NCBI GenBank assembly: GCA_911728455.2 | Contig: OU452233.1 | Location: 10,025,505 to 10,089,504 of the forward strand | Direction: 5' to 3' | Origin: Marthasterias glacialis | Taxonomy: Eukaryota > Echinodermata > Asteroidea > Forcipulatida > Asteriidae | Length of the DNA stretch: 64,000 bases | In this document: one piece after another, positions 50,650 to 62,489 of the stretch | Position numbering within the stretch: position 1 is the stretch's first letter | Layout: each line of letters starts with the position of its first letter | Program-made: the position numbers and the translations under genes | The notes under the pieces: generated by a model | Told to the model about the DNA's origin: nothing | Database searches by the model: none | The model's input: only the letters and a program-made list of their open reading frames with translations

Positions 50650-51425
50650 AGGACTAATAAATAACCACTGGACCACTGGCCAGAGTCTTGTAATTTGACA
50701 ATTGGGCCAGTATTCCTAACAACTGAACAAGACTTGCAGTCTAGCATTTTTCCAGATACATAACACCCACTGGACTGCTGGTGTCCAGAGTCAAGTAATT
50801 TGACCATTGGGCCAGTATTCTCCACAGGTGTTGCACTTTGCAGTCTAGCATTTTTCCAAATACATAGACACCTGTAATACCATCAGTCCTTGCTCTATGG
50901 CAATACCCACTGGACCACTGGCCAGAGTCCAGTAGTTTGAGCATTGGGCCAGTCGTCACCCCACAACTGCACAAGTCCACAGTCTAGCATTTTTTCCAAA
51001 CACATAATACCCACTGGACCACTGGTGTCCACACTCCAGTAATTTGAGCATTGGGCCAGTTCTCACCCCACAACTGAACAAGTCCGCAGTCTAGCATTTT
51101 TCCAAACACACACACCACTGGCTGGTGTCCAGTGAATTGAGTGTTGGGCCAGTCCCCACCCCACAACTGAACAAGTCCGCAGTCTACCATTTTTCCAAAC
51201 ACACACACCACTGGCTGGTGTCCAGTGAATTGAGTGTTGGGCCAGTCCCCACCCCACAACTGAAAAAGTCCCGCAGTCTAGCATTTTTCCAGACACACAC
51301 ACCACTGGCTGGTGTCCAGTAAATTGAGTGTTGGGCCAGTCCCCACCAAACAACTGAACAAGTCCACAGTCTAACATTTTTCCAAACACATAATACCCAT
51401 CGTACCACTGGCTGGAGTCCAGTAA
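50650..51425 (-). repeat. 93-139-bp tandem repeat, seven units
   Basis: CTAGCATTTTTCC (or CTACC/CTAAC) occurs near 50741, 50845, 50984, 51091, 51185, 51278 and 51371. Each unit has CACTGG..TGTCCAGT, AATTTGAGCATTGGGCCAGT, and CCCACAACTGAACAAGTCC. The core AGCATTGGGCCAGT matches element Q. Confidence 0.9.
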
Positions 51426-51511
51426 TTTTGAAGCTAACTGCACCGCTAGGTACATGTTATGGGTGGGGTACCCATAACATGTACCTAGCGGGTGCAGTTA
51501 GCTTCAAAATT
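51424..51511. repeat. Near-perfect palindrome, 41/42-bp arms, 5-nt loop
   Basis: Left arm 51424-51464 starts AATTTTGAAGCTAACTGCAC. Right arm 51470-51511 ends GTGCAGTTAGCTTCAAAATT. Loop GGGGT. The only difference is one extra C in the right arm. The symmetry stops sharply at both ends. Confidence 0.92.
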
Positions 51512-51931
51512 GTCGTAGTTTATAACCACATGATGGAGAATGTACCTTCCCTTTAAAGAGAAATTTGAATCCTCCATCATGTACCTACAGCCATTTCCTC
51601 TCAGACTGATAATCCCACTGTGTGTTAACGAGGAAGGAATGTGATCCGGGTATGATCTCCAGCTCATTATCACCGACAGTAGACAATAACTGGCATTGAG
51701 GTCTTGACTACAGGTGGACATGATTTATGTGCCCCTTCAATGAACTGTCAGGTGGCACACTCTTATGATGAATGCTTGGCAAATGTAGACTTGATTTGGA
51801 TTGGGGGGGGGGACAACAGCCACCCTGGGCCTAATTTGACAGCTCTGTTTACCGTGGAATTCTGCGTTTACAACCCATAGATGCTTATGCTATAGAGGGC
51901 ACCATAAGCGCAGATATCTGTGATAAGCCCT

Positions 51932-52126
51932 GGGCCCAATTTCATAAAACTGTATAGAACAAAAAATCGCTTAGCACAGAAAAATCTTGCTTAAGAAAAA
52001 CAGGTTACCAGCCAAAATACCATGTAATGTACATTGTTTGTGACTGGTTCCCTGCTAATTTAGTCTTAGCAGAACAATTTGTTGAGCACAATTTTCTGTT
52101 ATAAACAGCTTTATGAAATTGGGCCC
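51932..52126. mobile_element. MITE-2, cluster copy 1
   Basis: GGGCCCAATTTCATAAA at the left and TTTATGAAATTGGGCCC at the right, perfect inverted ends. Core GTTACCAGCCAAAATACCAT. Confidence 0.88.
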
Positions 52127-52127
52127 A

Positions 52128-52315
52128 GGGCCCACTTTCACAAAGCAGCTTAAAGCACAAAAAAAGCTAAGCACAAAATAAATTTGCTTACTAGAATAAG
52201 GTTACCAGCTAAATTACAATATTACACGTACTGTCCTTGACTGGTTTCCTGCTTATTTTAGCTAAGCAGAAAACTGTTGAGCAAAACTTTCTGCTTAAGC
52301 AGACTCTATGAATCT
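52128..52315. mobile_element. MITE-2, cluster copy 2
   Basis: Starts GGGCCCACTTTCACAAAGC one base after copy 1. Core AAGCTAAGCACAAAATAAAT and GACTGGTTTCCTGCTTATTT; the right end is degraded (ACTCTATGAATCTG). Confidence 0.8.
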
Positions 52316-52389
52316 GTTAAAGTTGCTTCTCCCCTTTTTCTGTTACAAAGATGCAAACGTTAATCAAACAATCAATCAGCCAATCAATC

Positions 52390-52740
52390 AATCATAAAGT
52401 AACACAGTTCAAGGCACATGACAGACTAATGCACTGCGCCACGGAAAGAATAAACAAATCAGTACAGAGTGAGCAGACGGAATTAGACACCAGACAAGTT
52501 TTAAGCTGCTTTTTGAGGCCCAACGAGAGAAGGGGCTTCTTGGATGCAAACAGGGAGGGTGTTCCACAAGCTGAAGTTCTGGTGACAGAAAAGGCTTGAT
52601 CAACAAAATTTCTGTTTGTTTTTGCAATGGATAACCTAGTATGGTCAGCAGAGAAACGGAGACATCTTAGGGTGTTCTGCTCACTATAAAAATTTCTAAG
52701 ATACACCAGATAGCGTGCAGCAGAACCATAAGACGCCACT
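52390..52740 (-). pseudogene. Non-LTR retrotransposon ORF2 C-terminal remnant, frameshifted
   Basis: Minus strand carries NRNFVDQAFSVT in one frame, then LWNTLPVCIQEA in a second and LKKQLKTCLV back in the first. Together these resemble the ..AFSV....LWN.LP..I......LK..LKT.L end of CR1/L2-like ORF2, broken by small indels. Confidence 0.55.
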
Positions 52741-53524
52741 AAAACGGTTGTTGCTCAAAGTAAGCTCTTGAGAATACATGTATGTAGGATTTAAGAGCCT
52801 GGATATTGAGGGAGACTGTCTTTCGTTGTACGAAAGACTCTTCCTCATCCAAGGTGCAGCGATAGAAAAAGGCACGACCCTACCAACTGTGCTCACTTCT
52901 TGAAATGAAAAAGACTGGCATTTGGGAAGGGAAATGCAACTTTCAGACAGATGTCTTTTTAACAGTCAACATCTATTTGTTTAGAGTAAAAATGCATCAT
53001 TTTTTTCATTTTTTTTTAACGACAGGTTGTAAATGACATAGGCCTATCACACACAAAGAGATTAGCCATAATGTTGACAGTAATTGGTCATTTGTTTCTG
53101 TTGTCATGTGGAAGAATTACACGTACACAATTACCGATGATTAATCTATTTGATTAAAGATCCCTGCTGAATGGTTTGACCAATGACCATTAATTGATTG
53201 GTTCGACTAGACAGGTGTAATTTCCTTAATTTCCAGCGCATGCCTCCCTTTTAATGAAAGGCCAGGGGATACAACACACAGTGAGCTTCATATTTCACTC
53301 TGCCTGTAATCCCACACTGATCACAATCTTATTACAACTCAACAGCCAATGCAGCATGACGCAGGGGACTAGACCTAACGATGCATACTATCCTTCCCTC
53401 GATGGGGGTATACATGGAACTATAAAAAGGACCAGACCATTGCATGAATCCCTGGAGCAGAGAGACAATATGTATAACTTACGGCCCCAGCAGGTGTGAA
53501 TACTCAAAAGTAGGTTCAGACCCG

Positions 53525-53697
53525 GGGCCCAATTTCATAAAGCACAAAAAGTAGCTTAGATGCTTACCAGAATAAGGTTACCAGCCAAAATAGCACATCA
53601 CATGTTCTATCTGCGACTGGTATCCTGCTTATTTTGCTTAGCAGAAAATTTGTAAGCACTGTTTTTTCTGCTGAAGCAGCTCTCTGAAATTGGGCCC
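53525..53697. mobile_element. MITE-2, cluster copy 3
   Basis: GGGCCCAATTTCATAAAGC left, TCTGAAATTGGGCCC right; core ACCAGCCAAAATAGCACATC. Confidence 0.88.
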
Positions 53698-53698
53698 T

Positions 53699-53847
53699 GG
53701 GGCCAATTTCATAGAGCTGTGAATAAGGTTACCGGCCAAACTACCATGTCACATGTACAAGTTGTGACCGGTATCTTGCTCACTTCTGCTTAGCAGAAAA
53801 CTTGTAAGCAATATTTTGGGGTTAAGCATCTCTATGAAATTGGGCCC
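53699..53847. mobile_element. MITE-2, cluster copy 4 (internally shortened)
   Basis: GGGGCCAATTTCATAGAGCT left, CTATGAAATTGGGCCC right. It starts one base after copy 3 and lacks the AAGCACAAAA segment. Confidence 0.85.
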
Positions 53848-53848
53848 A

Positions 53849-54035
53849 GGGCTCAGTTTCATCATGGATTTCTACCTCCATGGTTTCATGGACCTGCTTC
53901 AGTAGAAAATAATGCTCAACAATTTTCTGCGCAGCAACGATGAGCAAGATACCGGTCAAAGATGGTACATGTGATATGGTAGTTTTGCTGGTAACCTTAT
54001 TCTGGTAAGCATAATTTTGATGTGCTTAGCTATTT
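53849..54035. mobile_element. MITE-2, cluster copy 5 (opposite internal orientation)
   Basis: Starts GGGCTCAGTTTCATCATGG. The core reads GCAAGATACCGGTCAAAG and TTTTGCTGGTAACCTTATTC, the reverse orientation of copies 3 and 4. It ends near GGTGCCCCTGG. Confidence 0.75.
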
Positions 54036-54479
54036 TTTTGGTGCCCCTGGAAGCAAGCAATGCACACTAATCCAACACTCTGAGATGCAGTGTTCTATTT
54101 CGTATTTCATTGGGTGAACTATGAAAGAGTTTCAACCACAGTACCGATTAGAAAGAGTACACCCAATTCTTAAAACCCCCTCCAGGCATTTCTATTGAAG
54201 AAATAAAAGCGCCTCTCTCTAAACCATCATAACAACTTAAAAGGTTTGCTTTTTATCCTGGGCACTCTACAGCAAGATCTAGGAGTGTATTGTGACTTTT
54301 TAAAATGCTTCTTTAACCAGTAGACACCGATGTCAAGTATACACCAAAATATTGTCCGAACCAGCAAATGGGTTACATGTAAACACGCCAAAGATGTGTA
54401 AAATCAGAATACTGGAACCAAGGTCATCCACACAAAGATGACAGATGGAGTGGAATACTTTGCTGATTTTTGCCCATTC

Positions 54480-54800
54480 CAGACATTTGTCTTTTGTTCC
54501 AAGAGGAGGATTATATAGCATTGAGAGGCTTCCACAATTGTGTATTCATTATATTTCGGCTCAATGGAGGTAAGTCCGAGTGAACCGAGTTGCCAGCCTT
54601 GGTTCTGGATCAATCCTCCTCTTGGAACCAATCATAGGCCGTGGCACACAGCCGAGGTTTGCATTTCGTGGTGCATGAATTTCACATTTTCTCAAAAAAG
54701 AAAACCAAAAATGTTGGTGCTTCAGAGAGAATCTTTGTTCTTTTGGCTTTGTCAAGTCAAGGTTTCTTTGTGCAAGCGGTAAATCTCAAAGAAAAATGAT
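54480..54800 (+). repeat. Dispersed element R, copy 1
   Basis: AGAGGCTTCCACAATTGTGT, ATTTCGGCTCAATGGAGGTA, GTGAACCGAGTTGCCAGCC, CACAGCCGAGGTTTGCA and TTTGGCTTTGTCAAGTCAAG match 58800-59130 in order. Confidence 0.75.
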
Positions 54801-54999
54801 TCCGGCAATTCTGAGAAAATAATCCCGTAGAAATTTAAGTTGCCCTCATAAAGGGTGCCCTTCACTAAGAAAAAAATGGCCTTGCCCTTACAAGAACAAA
54901 GTATCCGGCCTTGGATTTTCAGTTACTAAAGTGTTCCTTGTGCATGCAGTGCAGTCAGCAGCGGCGGCGCTTCGAGGGGGGGGCACATTCCCACCAGTT

Positions 55000-55160
55000 A
55001 TTTTTTTTGCCCCCCCCCTCCAATCTGCTCCCCCAGTTCCCGCCTCAATTTTTCGCCTATGCCCAAAATTGAGTTTAACTGCTTTTCAGCAGTACAAAAT
55101 TACACTCAAATATTTTTGTTTGCCCCCCATAAAGATAAGCTTGCCCCCCCCCCCCCCCCA
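55000..55160. repeat. C-rich homopolymer runs
   Basis: Several runs of 7-13 C around TTTGCCCCCCCC and GCCCCCCATAAAG; no gene. Confidence 0.6.
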
Positions 55161-55954
55161 TTAGCAGATCTGGTGCGGCCACTGAGTGCAGTTGGTGGCC
55201 TCTGAGATGCTGGTCAAAAATGATCTGGTAAAAATCATCTGGTCGCGTGACAAGGCCCTTAGTTTCAATGGGGTACTTTACACCATTTGAGTTTCTTTTG
55301 GTATGAAAGGGCCCTTAAGTTTTACTATTTCATGGTCACTACTCAAGTTTCTGTTTGGGAAATCAAGACTGTGTGGTCTTCTCATAAAAAACAGATGGCA
55401 TGAACAAAGGAGTCCAGTGTGTGGTGCTCAAGATGTGAACGTTAAGCGAGCGTGTTCTACTTGAAGCATTTAGTTATCTGGTCTGGATTTGATTATCAAT
55501 GCCAAGGTTGTGCATGACACCACTGTTAAGAAGGTATACAGCAATGCATTTGTAATTCCAACTACTACAGATCAATTTAATCATTTCTGGAAGCTGCTGG
55601 ATGCAGCGTCTCTGGACTCAGGAAGGCGTAACGGATCACTGAGCACTAATTAGCAGCCGGGTATGCAGGATGCCTTCTTAATGAGTTTAGATGGTGTCCA
55701 TTGCTTCAATCATAATTACAAGTCTACCACCAAGTTATGAACAACATGACATTGTTAAAGAGGGGCTCGAAGGTCCAATCAAGTTTGGTGATGCACTCAA
55801 TATCCGATAGACAGAGTCCTTATGAAAGTGGAAGACATACTTGAAGTCTCTTATCTTTCCTGGTACTGAGAGTTTGCAAGAATTAGCGACTCAAGTGAAA
55901 GGAGCTTTATTTTGAGATAATGATTGTTTACTTTGTCATGTTGTAAATTGTCAG

Positions 55955-56160
55955 CAATAAACCACAATGGGAAACTGATTGGGTAAATTTAATTCCATTT
56001 TGGATGCGCAAAGAAAAAATTCATTGGAGAGGGATTTGAACCAACGAACCCCCCCCCCCCCCATCAACGTGTTGGGGGGCCTTGGGGCCTGGGGGAAGCA
56101 TGCCCCCCCCCTCGACAAATTTACAGTGGCCCCCCCCCCATAAAAACACAATTAGTAAAC
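55955..56160 (-). repeat. Degenerate tRNA-derived SINE family A copy with poly-C
   Basis: GGGAAACTGATTGGGTAAAT..GCGCAAAGAAAAA then GAGGGATTTGAACCAACGAA (box B side, minus strand) matches 13920-13995. The rest is replaced by poly-C tracts. Confidence 0.5.
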
Positions 56161-56596
56161 CTAGTTCATTATACATATGTATACCAAGCAAAAACACAAA
56201 CAAACAAACAAACAAATAAAAAACTTGTAGGTCAGAAGGATCAATAATGGACAATATCTTCTCAGGATGGTTTCATGAATAAGAGCAGCTACATGTACAA
56301 ACTGCTCTCATTAAATTACTCCTTTGCACTTCTCAGAACTAAACGTTAAACACAAGTGTTAAAAGTGAACTTACAACTCAATTTTATAAAATCTGACTGT
56401 TCATATTTCTGACGATTCATATCCACATGCCAGAAGGCAGGATTGGATTGGCACATTTTTATTTTCGTTACATGATCAAAGCAAATAATAAATGCCACAT
56501 AGGTAAGTCCATTTCCTGCTGTGAATCAAAATTTATTTCCCCCCAACTTATGTTAAAATCCTGATTTTTAAGGAGTGCTATTTTTTGCACATCTCA

Positions 56597-57095
56597 GACA
56601 AAATTAAGACGCTCGCTCTCCTTAAAAATGATGGTCCTACAGGAGAGGTCTGAGAATCTGAGAATAAATGCCTTCTAAAAAAAAACAAGAAAAAAAACGT
56701 TGTTGTACCACCCCTTTCAGTTTAAGAACATCTTAAAGTAAAGGAAGTAAATGTGCTAAGACAAGATTCAGACACTCACTCTCCTTTAAAAGGATGGTCC
56801 GAGAGTAGGTCAGAGAATCTGAGAACGGATGCCTTGTAAAGTTTTACTTCCCCTTTAGGTTTAAAAACATCTTAAAGTGAAGGATAGAAAAGTCTCAGAA
56901 AAGCTCAAGGTACTAAGACAAGAATCAGACACTCACTCTCCTTAAAAAGGATGGTTCAAGAGTAGGTCTGAGAGTCTGAGAACGAATGCCTTCTTAGAAA
57001 CAAAAACAAAACTGTTGTTGTTGCACCACCCCTTTAAGTTTAAGAACATCTTAAAGTGAAGGCAGGAAATGTCTGGGAAAAGCTCAAGGTGCTAA
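56597..57095. repeat. About 160-bp tandem repeat, three units
   Basis: (G/A)CTC(G/A)CTCTCCTT occurs near 56612, 56773 and 56931; each unit has GGATGGT, GGTC(T/A)GAGA.TCTGAGAA, ATGCCTT and TTTAA(G/A)AACATCTTAAAGT. Confidence 0.9.
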
Positions 57096-57721
57096 GAATC
57101 ACAGATTAATTTGATATTTGAATGACAGGGAGTTTGTAATCAAAAGAAGTTAGTGACGTAAAACGTTGGGACTGCACGGGACGTCATTTAATGAAACTCA
57201 CACCTAGATGGTATGAAATACCGATAAGGAACTCACACCCCAACGTCGGGCAAGATTAATGGACCCCGATGCCATCACAGATGGGTACATGTGGAGGACA
57301 GATTGGCCGGCAAATATTCCAATCATCTGAAAATTATAAACATCCTGGTTATGGTATGTCGCCTGGGACCTGGTCACTTTTGATGGAATAACACTTAGCG
57401 TTGCCATGTTTGTAGGATTGAATGACGAATGCAGAGTCGGACAAATTCCGAGGACAAGATTTTTTGATTCAGTTTCACGTAACAAAAGGGTACTCGTAAT
57501 GTACTCAGTATTAGCATTTAGTGCGCACAAAACAGAGTTAGTTTAAATATTTGCCATGCAAAATTGCTGGACATAGTCGTTCCACGTACCATATCTATCT
57601 CACCCTTGTCGTACATGAATGTATGTGGTGCTAGGTAACTGCATCGTAGGTGATGATATTAAATTCCTTGAGATATTGAATCGATACTTATGTCTGGGAA
57701 GCTGTTGTTAAAGAGAGACTT

Positions 57722-57992
57722 GGATGGTTGCTGCAGGCTTGGAATTACGCGGAGGCCATGGCCTCTGTTGCCCTGGTTCTTGGCCTTGGTGCCCCTTCAT
57801 AAGTGACCCACAGACTTTAAGATTTTCCAGTGGAAGTGCCCTTGCAAAAATGAAAATGGCCTTGCCCTCCAAAAGATGAAATTCCAGGTCTGTTGCTGAC
57901 CAAATACTTTGTTCCAGCGGGGGCAACAAGGCAATTTTACCTTTTCAAAGGGCACCAAGGCAATGACCAGGGGCATGCCATTGCAACTGTGA
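57722..57992. repeat. Two adjacent G repeats
   Basis: The first (57722-57893) is reversed: GGAGGCCATGGCCTCTGTTG, CCTTGGTGCCCCTTCAT, GATTTTCCAGTGGAAGTGCC. The second (about 57905-57992) is forward: GGGCACCAAGGCAATGACCA. Confidence 0.7.
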
Positions 57993-58439
57993 AGAACAGC
58001 ATCGGGCTTGTGGCTGAACTCTTCCAGTGTTTTACTTATATCTTTGTTAATTTTTGTAAAGAGTGCAATCAGTTTATCATGACACTGCTTGGCGAGGATG
58101 AATCAAAGATTGGTGTAAAAAGAATGGAAAGGAGTGGAGGGGTGGGTGGAGTGAAGCATTTCACACAGGCCCAGGGGGGAGAGTTATTGCTGACAAGGTC
58201 TGAAATTACGTTCCTAATTTATAGATGGTGCATGTATGTCGAAATGACGGCATTTCCACTTTTTTGGTCACCCCTGGAGTTATAGATTTCAAGGAGCTTT
58301 TGGGAACAAGATCCGCAGCACTAGAGAAGTAGATCAAATAGCACGCTTTCTTTTTTTAAATCTGAGGAAAATAACAGCTATTTGGTTTCACCAGACAGAC
58401 ATAAAAACAGTCTGAATTCAGATAAAAGTTTCTCAACCC

Positions 58440-58600
58440 GGACATGCCCGATGTACTGAGGCGATGGAGGCAATTGCTACTATGCCCCCCTGGTCAACGC
58501 ATTGATGTTCAGAAAAATGTTCCAGTACAATTGTTTATTTTCATCGACGAGGTGCCCTTTACCAAGGAAACAAAACTGCATTGCCCTTAACAAGTTAACA
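58440..58600 (-). repeat. G repeat copy
   Basis: GAGGCGATGGAGGCAATTGC, GCCCCCCTGGTCAACGCATT, GAGGTGCCCTTTACCAAGG, CATTGCCCTT. Confidence 0.6.
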
Positions 58601-58799
58601 ATATTTCCAAAATTCAGAAATCGGGTGACGTGAACTTTGTATTTTTGTATATATTCCGAAGACCAGAACCAAGGTCAGCTGGACATTCCATTCCAGAGCG
58701 TGCACGGCTCATGCACTCACCATGCGACGCTTCGTTTCACCCACACAAAGAGGACAGATGGTACTAGAAATAATGTTGAAATTCTCCTTTTATGTGTTG

Positions 58800-59130
58800 T
58801 TGTGTAATCCATGTTTCCAGACCTTTGTCCTTATTAGGCTATAAGAGGATTAAGAGACATCCAGAGACTTCCACCATTGTTTGTCATTGTATTTCGGCTC
58901 AATGGAGGTAAGTTTGAGTGAACTGAGATTCCAGCCTCAGTTTCGGCCGTGGGACCAATTATCGGCCGTGTCTCACGGCCGAGGTTTTGCAATTCATGCT
59001 GAATGAATCTGATATTTTCTCAACAGAGAAACAAAGTATCTCAGTGCGTCAATGAGAATTTTTCATTCTCTTGGCTTTATTTAGTCAGGGTTTTCTTTGC
59101 GAAATTCTCAAAGAAAAAAGAATTGTGGCA
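58800..59130 (+). repeat. Dispersed element R, copy 2
   Basis: CCAGAGACTTCCACCATTGT, ATTTCGGCTCAATGGAGGTA, GTGAACTGAGATTCCAGCC, CACGGCCGAGGTTTTGCA, TTGGCTTTATTTAGTCAGGG. Collinear with 54480-54800. Confidence 0.75.
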
Positions 59131-59239
59131 ATTCCGAGAAATTAATCCCATTGGGATGGCTCCCACAAATTTGAAGATCCCGCTTGTATGTGGTTTTAAA
59201 AGAACAAATTTTCAGGGCTTATTACAACTGCCAAACCTT

Positions 59240-59640
59240 TGCACTTCACTTTTTCAGTGACTAGCCATCAGGACCAGTTTGCTTGTCATTTCACGAGTCC
59301 GCCAGCTTTTTCACTGGTCCATATTTCATATCAAATAAGCAGGGCTGGAAATTCTTGAGAGGGCAAGGCCATTTTCTTTTGCCCTTAACTTTTTCAGTAA
59401 CTAGCCAGCAGGACCAGTTTGCTTGTCATTTCACGAGTCCGCCGGCTTTTTCACTGGTCCATATTTCATATTAAATACGCAGGCCTAGAAACTCTTGAGA
59501 GGGCAAGGCCATTTTAACTTTTGCAAAGGGCATTTCTATTGGAAAGTCTTGGGAAACTTCTGAAGGGGCAAGAAGGCCAAGACCAGGGCAACAGAGGCCA
59601 TGCCTTAGTGGTCTCTGTGTGATTCCAGCCATGATTAAGG
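59240..59640. repeat. Duplicated GACTAGCC unit plus G repeats
   Basis: TTTTTCAGTGACTAGCCATC..ACTGGTCCATATTTCATAT at 59250-59333 is repeated at 59389-59472 (offset about 139 bp), each followed by a CTTGAGAGGGCAAGGCCATT G repeat start. The second G repeat runs to about 59640. Confidence 0.75.
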
Positions 59641-60204
59641 GTGTTTTTTTCAACAATAAACTAGCCAGCCGAACTACTTGGAGAAAACTTTGTCTGGTCC
59701 TTAGGTCTTTTAACTGTAAAGCATTTAGCCAGCAGATCACTGTTACGGGGAGAACGCTGCTTTGCTTCTTCAGACAATTTTGGAAGAGAACTTGGCAGTT
59801 TTTGTTTGAAATACTTCTTTTGAGAACGAAACTGAAAGTGAAATAAAAATCCAGTTCTTTTCCAGAGGGGAGACTCTTTCGATCTATCAATCATAATAAT
59901 TTATAAAGTGCTAGTATCCATTTAAAAAAAAATAGAAAATATTTCAGAGTACAAAATGAGTTTGCCAGTCTCTTCCTTTATACATTTCTATAATAGAACA
60001 AGAAATATCACAGTGAAACCAACTGTAAATCATATTCTTTTTCTTTAGTTCAGTATCAGTTTCGTTTAATATTTCTTTCAAACAAAACTAGTGTTCTGAC
60101 TTTTTTAAAAACATGGTTTGAAGACAATATACAGGACTGGTTTTGGGACAAACAAAACATTTGTTTCTATCTAAAAGCTCACTGATTACAAAGTTTGCAC
60201 CATT

Positions 60205-60385
60205 ACCCAGGCCTTGATCTTAACCGAGGCCATCGAGGCCATTGGCCTCATGCCCTGTCGAGTTGGCCAGCATGCCCTTCAGAAAAATTGCACTGTCACT
60301 ACCAACTTGGCCAGCATGCCCTTGTACAATTTCTCAGATTTGGCCAGCAAAAGCCTGCCCCCGTTTTTCTTAAGATCGAGGCCTG
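60205..60385. repeat. G repeat variant
   Basis: AGGCCTTGATCTTAACCGAG, GCCATCGAGGCCATTGGCCT, two TTGGCCAGCATGCCCTT units, ending AAGATCGAGGCCTGATT. Confidence 0.55.
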
Positions 60386-61284
60386 ATTACCAATACTAAA
60401 GAAAAAAAACCATTTATATTTAAAGTACTTTTGAAGGGTATGCGTAACATTGGTAAAATTTGTATAAGTATATAAAGTATAAAAGTTCATAGATTTACAC
60501 TGTGTACTTACATGGTAGTGTAACGAAACTAGTAGAACAATTGAAATCAGGAGTCTTACATCCAATGTTTAAAAGCAGTGAAAACAGTGATGGTTTTTTT
60601 TCTCCACTATTTCTTGTGACTCCGATGACCAATTGAGTTTAAACTTTCACAGGTTTTTTATTTCAAGTACATGTATGTTGGGTCACACAAAGTGCAGATA
60701 CTGGTCTTTGAAAGTTACTTCTGTTGGCCACAGTTGAGAAAGTAGTATTTGAAGACCCCAATCCCTCCCACCCTCCCCCCAAAAAAAAAAAAGTAAATCA
60801 ATAAATCAATAAAAATAAAATCAACATTGCTTGTTTTTGTACATGAAAATGTGTGCACAAAATCTCTAACAAAAACATCAACCACTTCTCGTTGTTTACA
60901 CAAAAAGGGGATTCTAATAAAACTGATGAAATATTTTACACACAAAAAAACACACCAATACTTCACTTAACATGCCAACTTCTTTCCATGGGGTTCAGGA
61001 GACTACGCCTTGATTATTTTCTTAATTAACGACCTGCGTACTGCATAACAGCCCGAGAAATTGATTACCCCAAGACCTTGTCCTGAGAACCAAAGGCTGG
61101 TGAACCCAGCCGAGGCAATGCGAGGCAGTTATTGTGGAAATTAAATCAGGGGTGTATTCAACGCAATTACAGAGAAGGTCACGTGGGAATACAGTTGTAC
61201 TTTCTCCATTGAGGATGGGGCGTTAAAGGGGCACGTTAATCGATGCTGATTCGATTTTCACTGGAGAACAATCAGTTGAAGTTA

Positions 61285-61385
61285 ATGACAGTATATTATT
61301 ATCACTATTATTATATCTTTCCGGTAATGAAACCAAGGGATTCTCAAAAGTGCCATGCACTGTCACCCGTAGGCCTGAAGATCTC
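61285..61385 (-). repeat. 3' fragment of the tRNA-Leu-like SINE (GGTTTCATTACC subfamily)
   Basis: TTATTATATCTTTCCGGTAA then TGAAACCAAGGGATTCTC and CACCCGTAGGCCTGAAG are the reverse complement of the 3' end of the SINE at 30245. Confidence 0.65.
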
Positions 61386-61599
61386 TGGGAAGAGAAGATG
61401 TTGAACAAATCTCAGTGTTTAGATGTGGGAAGGAAAAACCCAAACAGTCAGGTAGGGACTGAAAAGCATCAAAGTAATGCATAGAGGGTATGCACAGCCA
61501 TTTTCCTACAGTAAACGTATGGCCGTTTTGACCTCAATGAGGGCGCTGTTGTACATATCTCTATGGGGCTCATGGCGTCAGACGCATAAGGTCTATTGG

Positions 61600-61905
61600 T
61601 AGTTTGTGAGGACCTCAAATGCTACATGTATTTCCACAACTTTGACAGTATGATAATTCCCATCCTCTTGTCCGCAATAAACACACCCAACAAATATCTA
61701 GTGAAAGTTTCAAACTCAGTGGTCTTGTTTCATTTGTCAGGATTTTGTGCACTTTCATGCATGTATTGTGCTTGTTTTAATTGCAGCAATCAGAATACAG
61801 CAACAGTGATTTGATGGATGTGCAAATGCTTTTTCCCTCAACTTTGACAGTATTTCAGACGAAAATCTTTTAAAAACTGTACTAGGAGTGAGCTTTCAAG
61901 ATTGA
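61600..61905. mobile_element. TIR element E partial copy
   Basis: TTTCCACAACTTTGACAGTA, CATTTGTCAGGATTTTGTGC, AACTTTGACAGTATTTCAGA and right end AGTGAGCTTTCAAGATTG match the family near 36500-37240. Confidence 0.6.
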
Positions 61906-62489
61906 AACAACATGTAACAAAATTACGAATCCTGTGCTTTGTTTTTGAATAAAAAGTAAACACATGACAAAACATTTTCTTACTTGTCAGCAAGACCTTA
62001 AATTATACTTCCCATCCCCTTTAAATCCAGATTTCAAACTTGGACACGGCGAGGGCGAACGAGGAATTAGCTTTCCAAATGTCAACTTCTACAGCGGCAC
62101 GATACAGTCGGTCTTATTGGTCTTAATGCCTCACAAATGATGTCATGTTCAATTGCACTGACCAAATGAAGTAGGCCAAGTGAGATTTAATCAGACTTTT
62201 TTTATTTTTTTTATCTTTTACAGCTGTCAGATGTTCATCATCAACCAAAATAAAATCTACCCCAAATCCACTTCGGGTACTTTGATTTATCTGCACTATC
62301 TGCGAACAAACCAGATTGTGAAGTTAGAAATAAAACGTGTTTTGCCTCATATGGAACTACCTTCTCAATGTAATGTATTCGGGGGGAGGGGGGGGGGTGG
62401 TTACACGCTGGTTGCTGGTTTCCTTGTCCAGTGACTGAGGGCATGGTTACAGCACTCGGCAAAATACTGATGTCTCAAAGTCAACTTAA

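Noticed and set aside
59471..59890. 139-codon minus-strand frame
   Set aside because: Overlaps G repeats at its end, has no recognisable domain or splice partners, and two overlapping frames are equally open.
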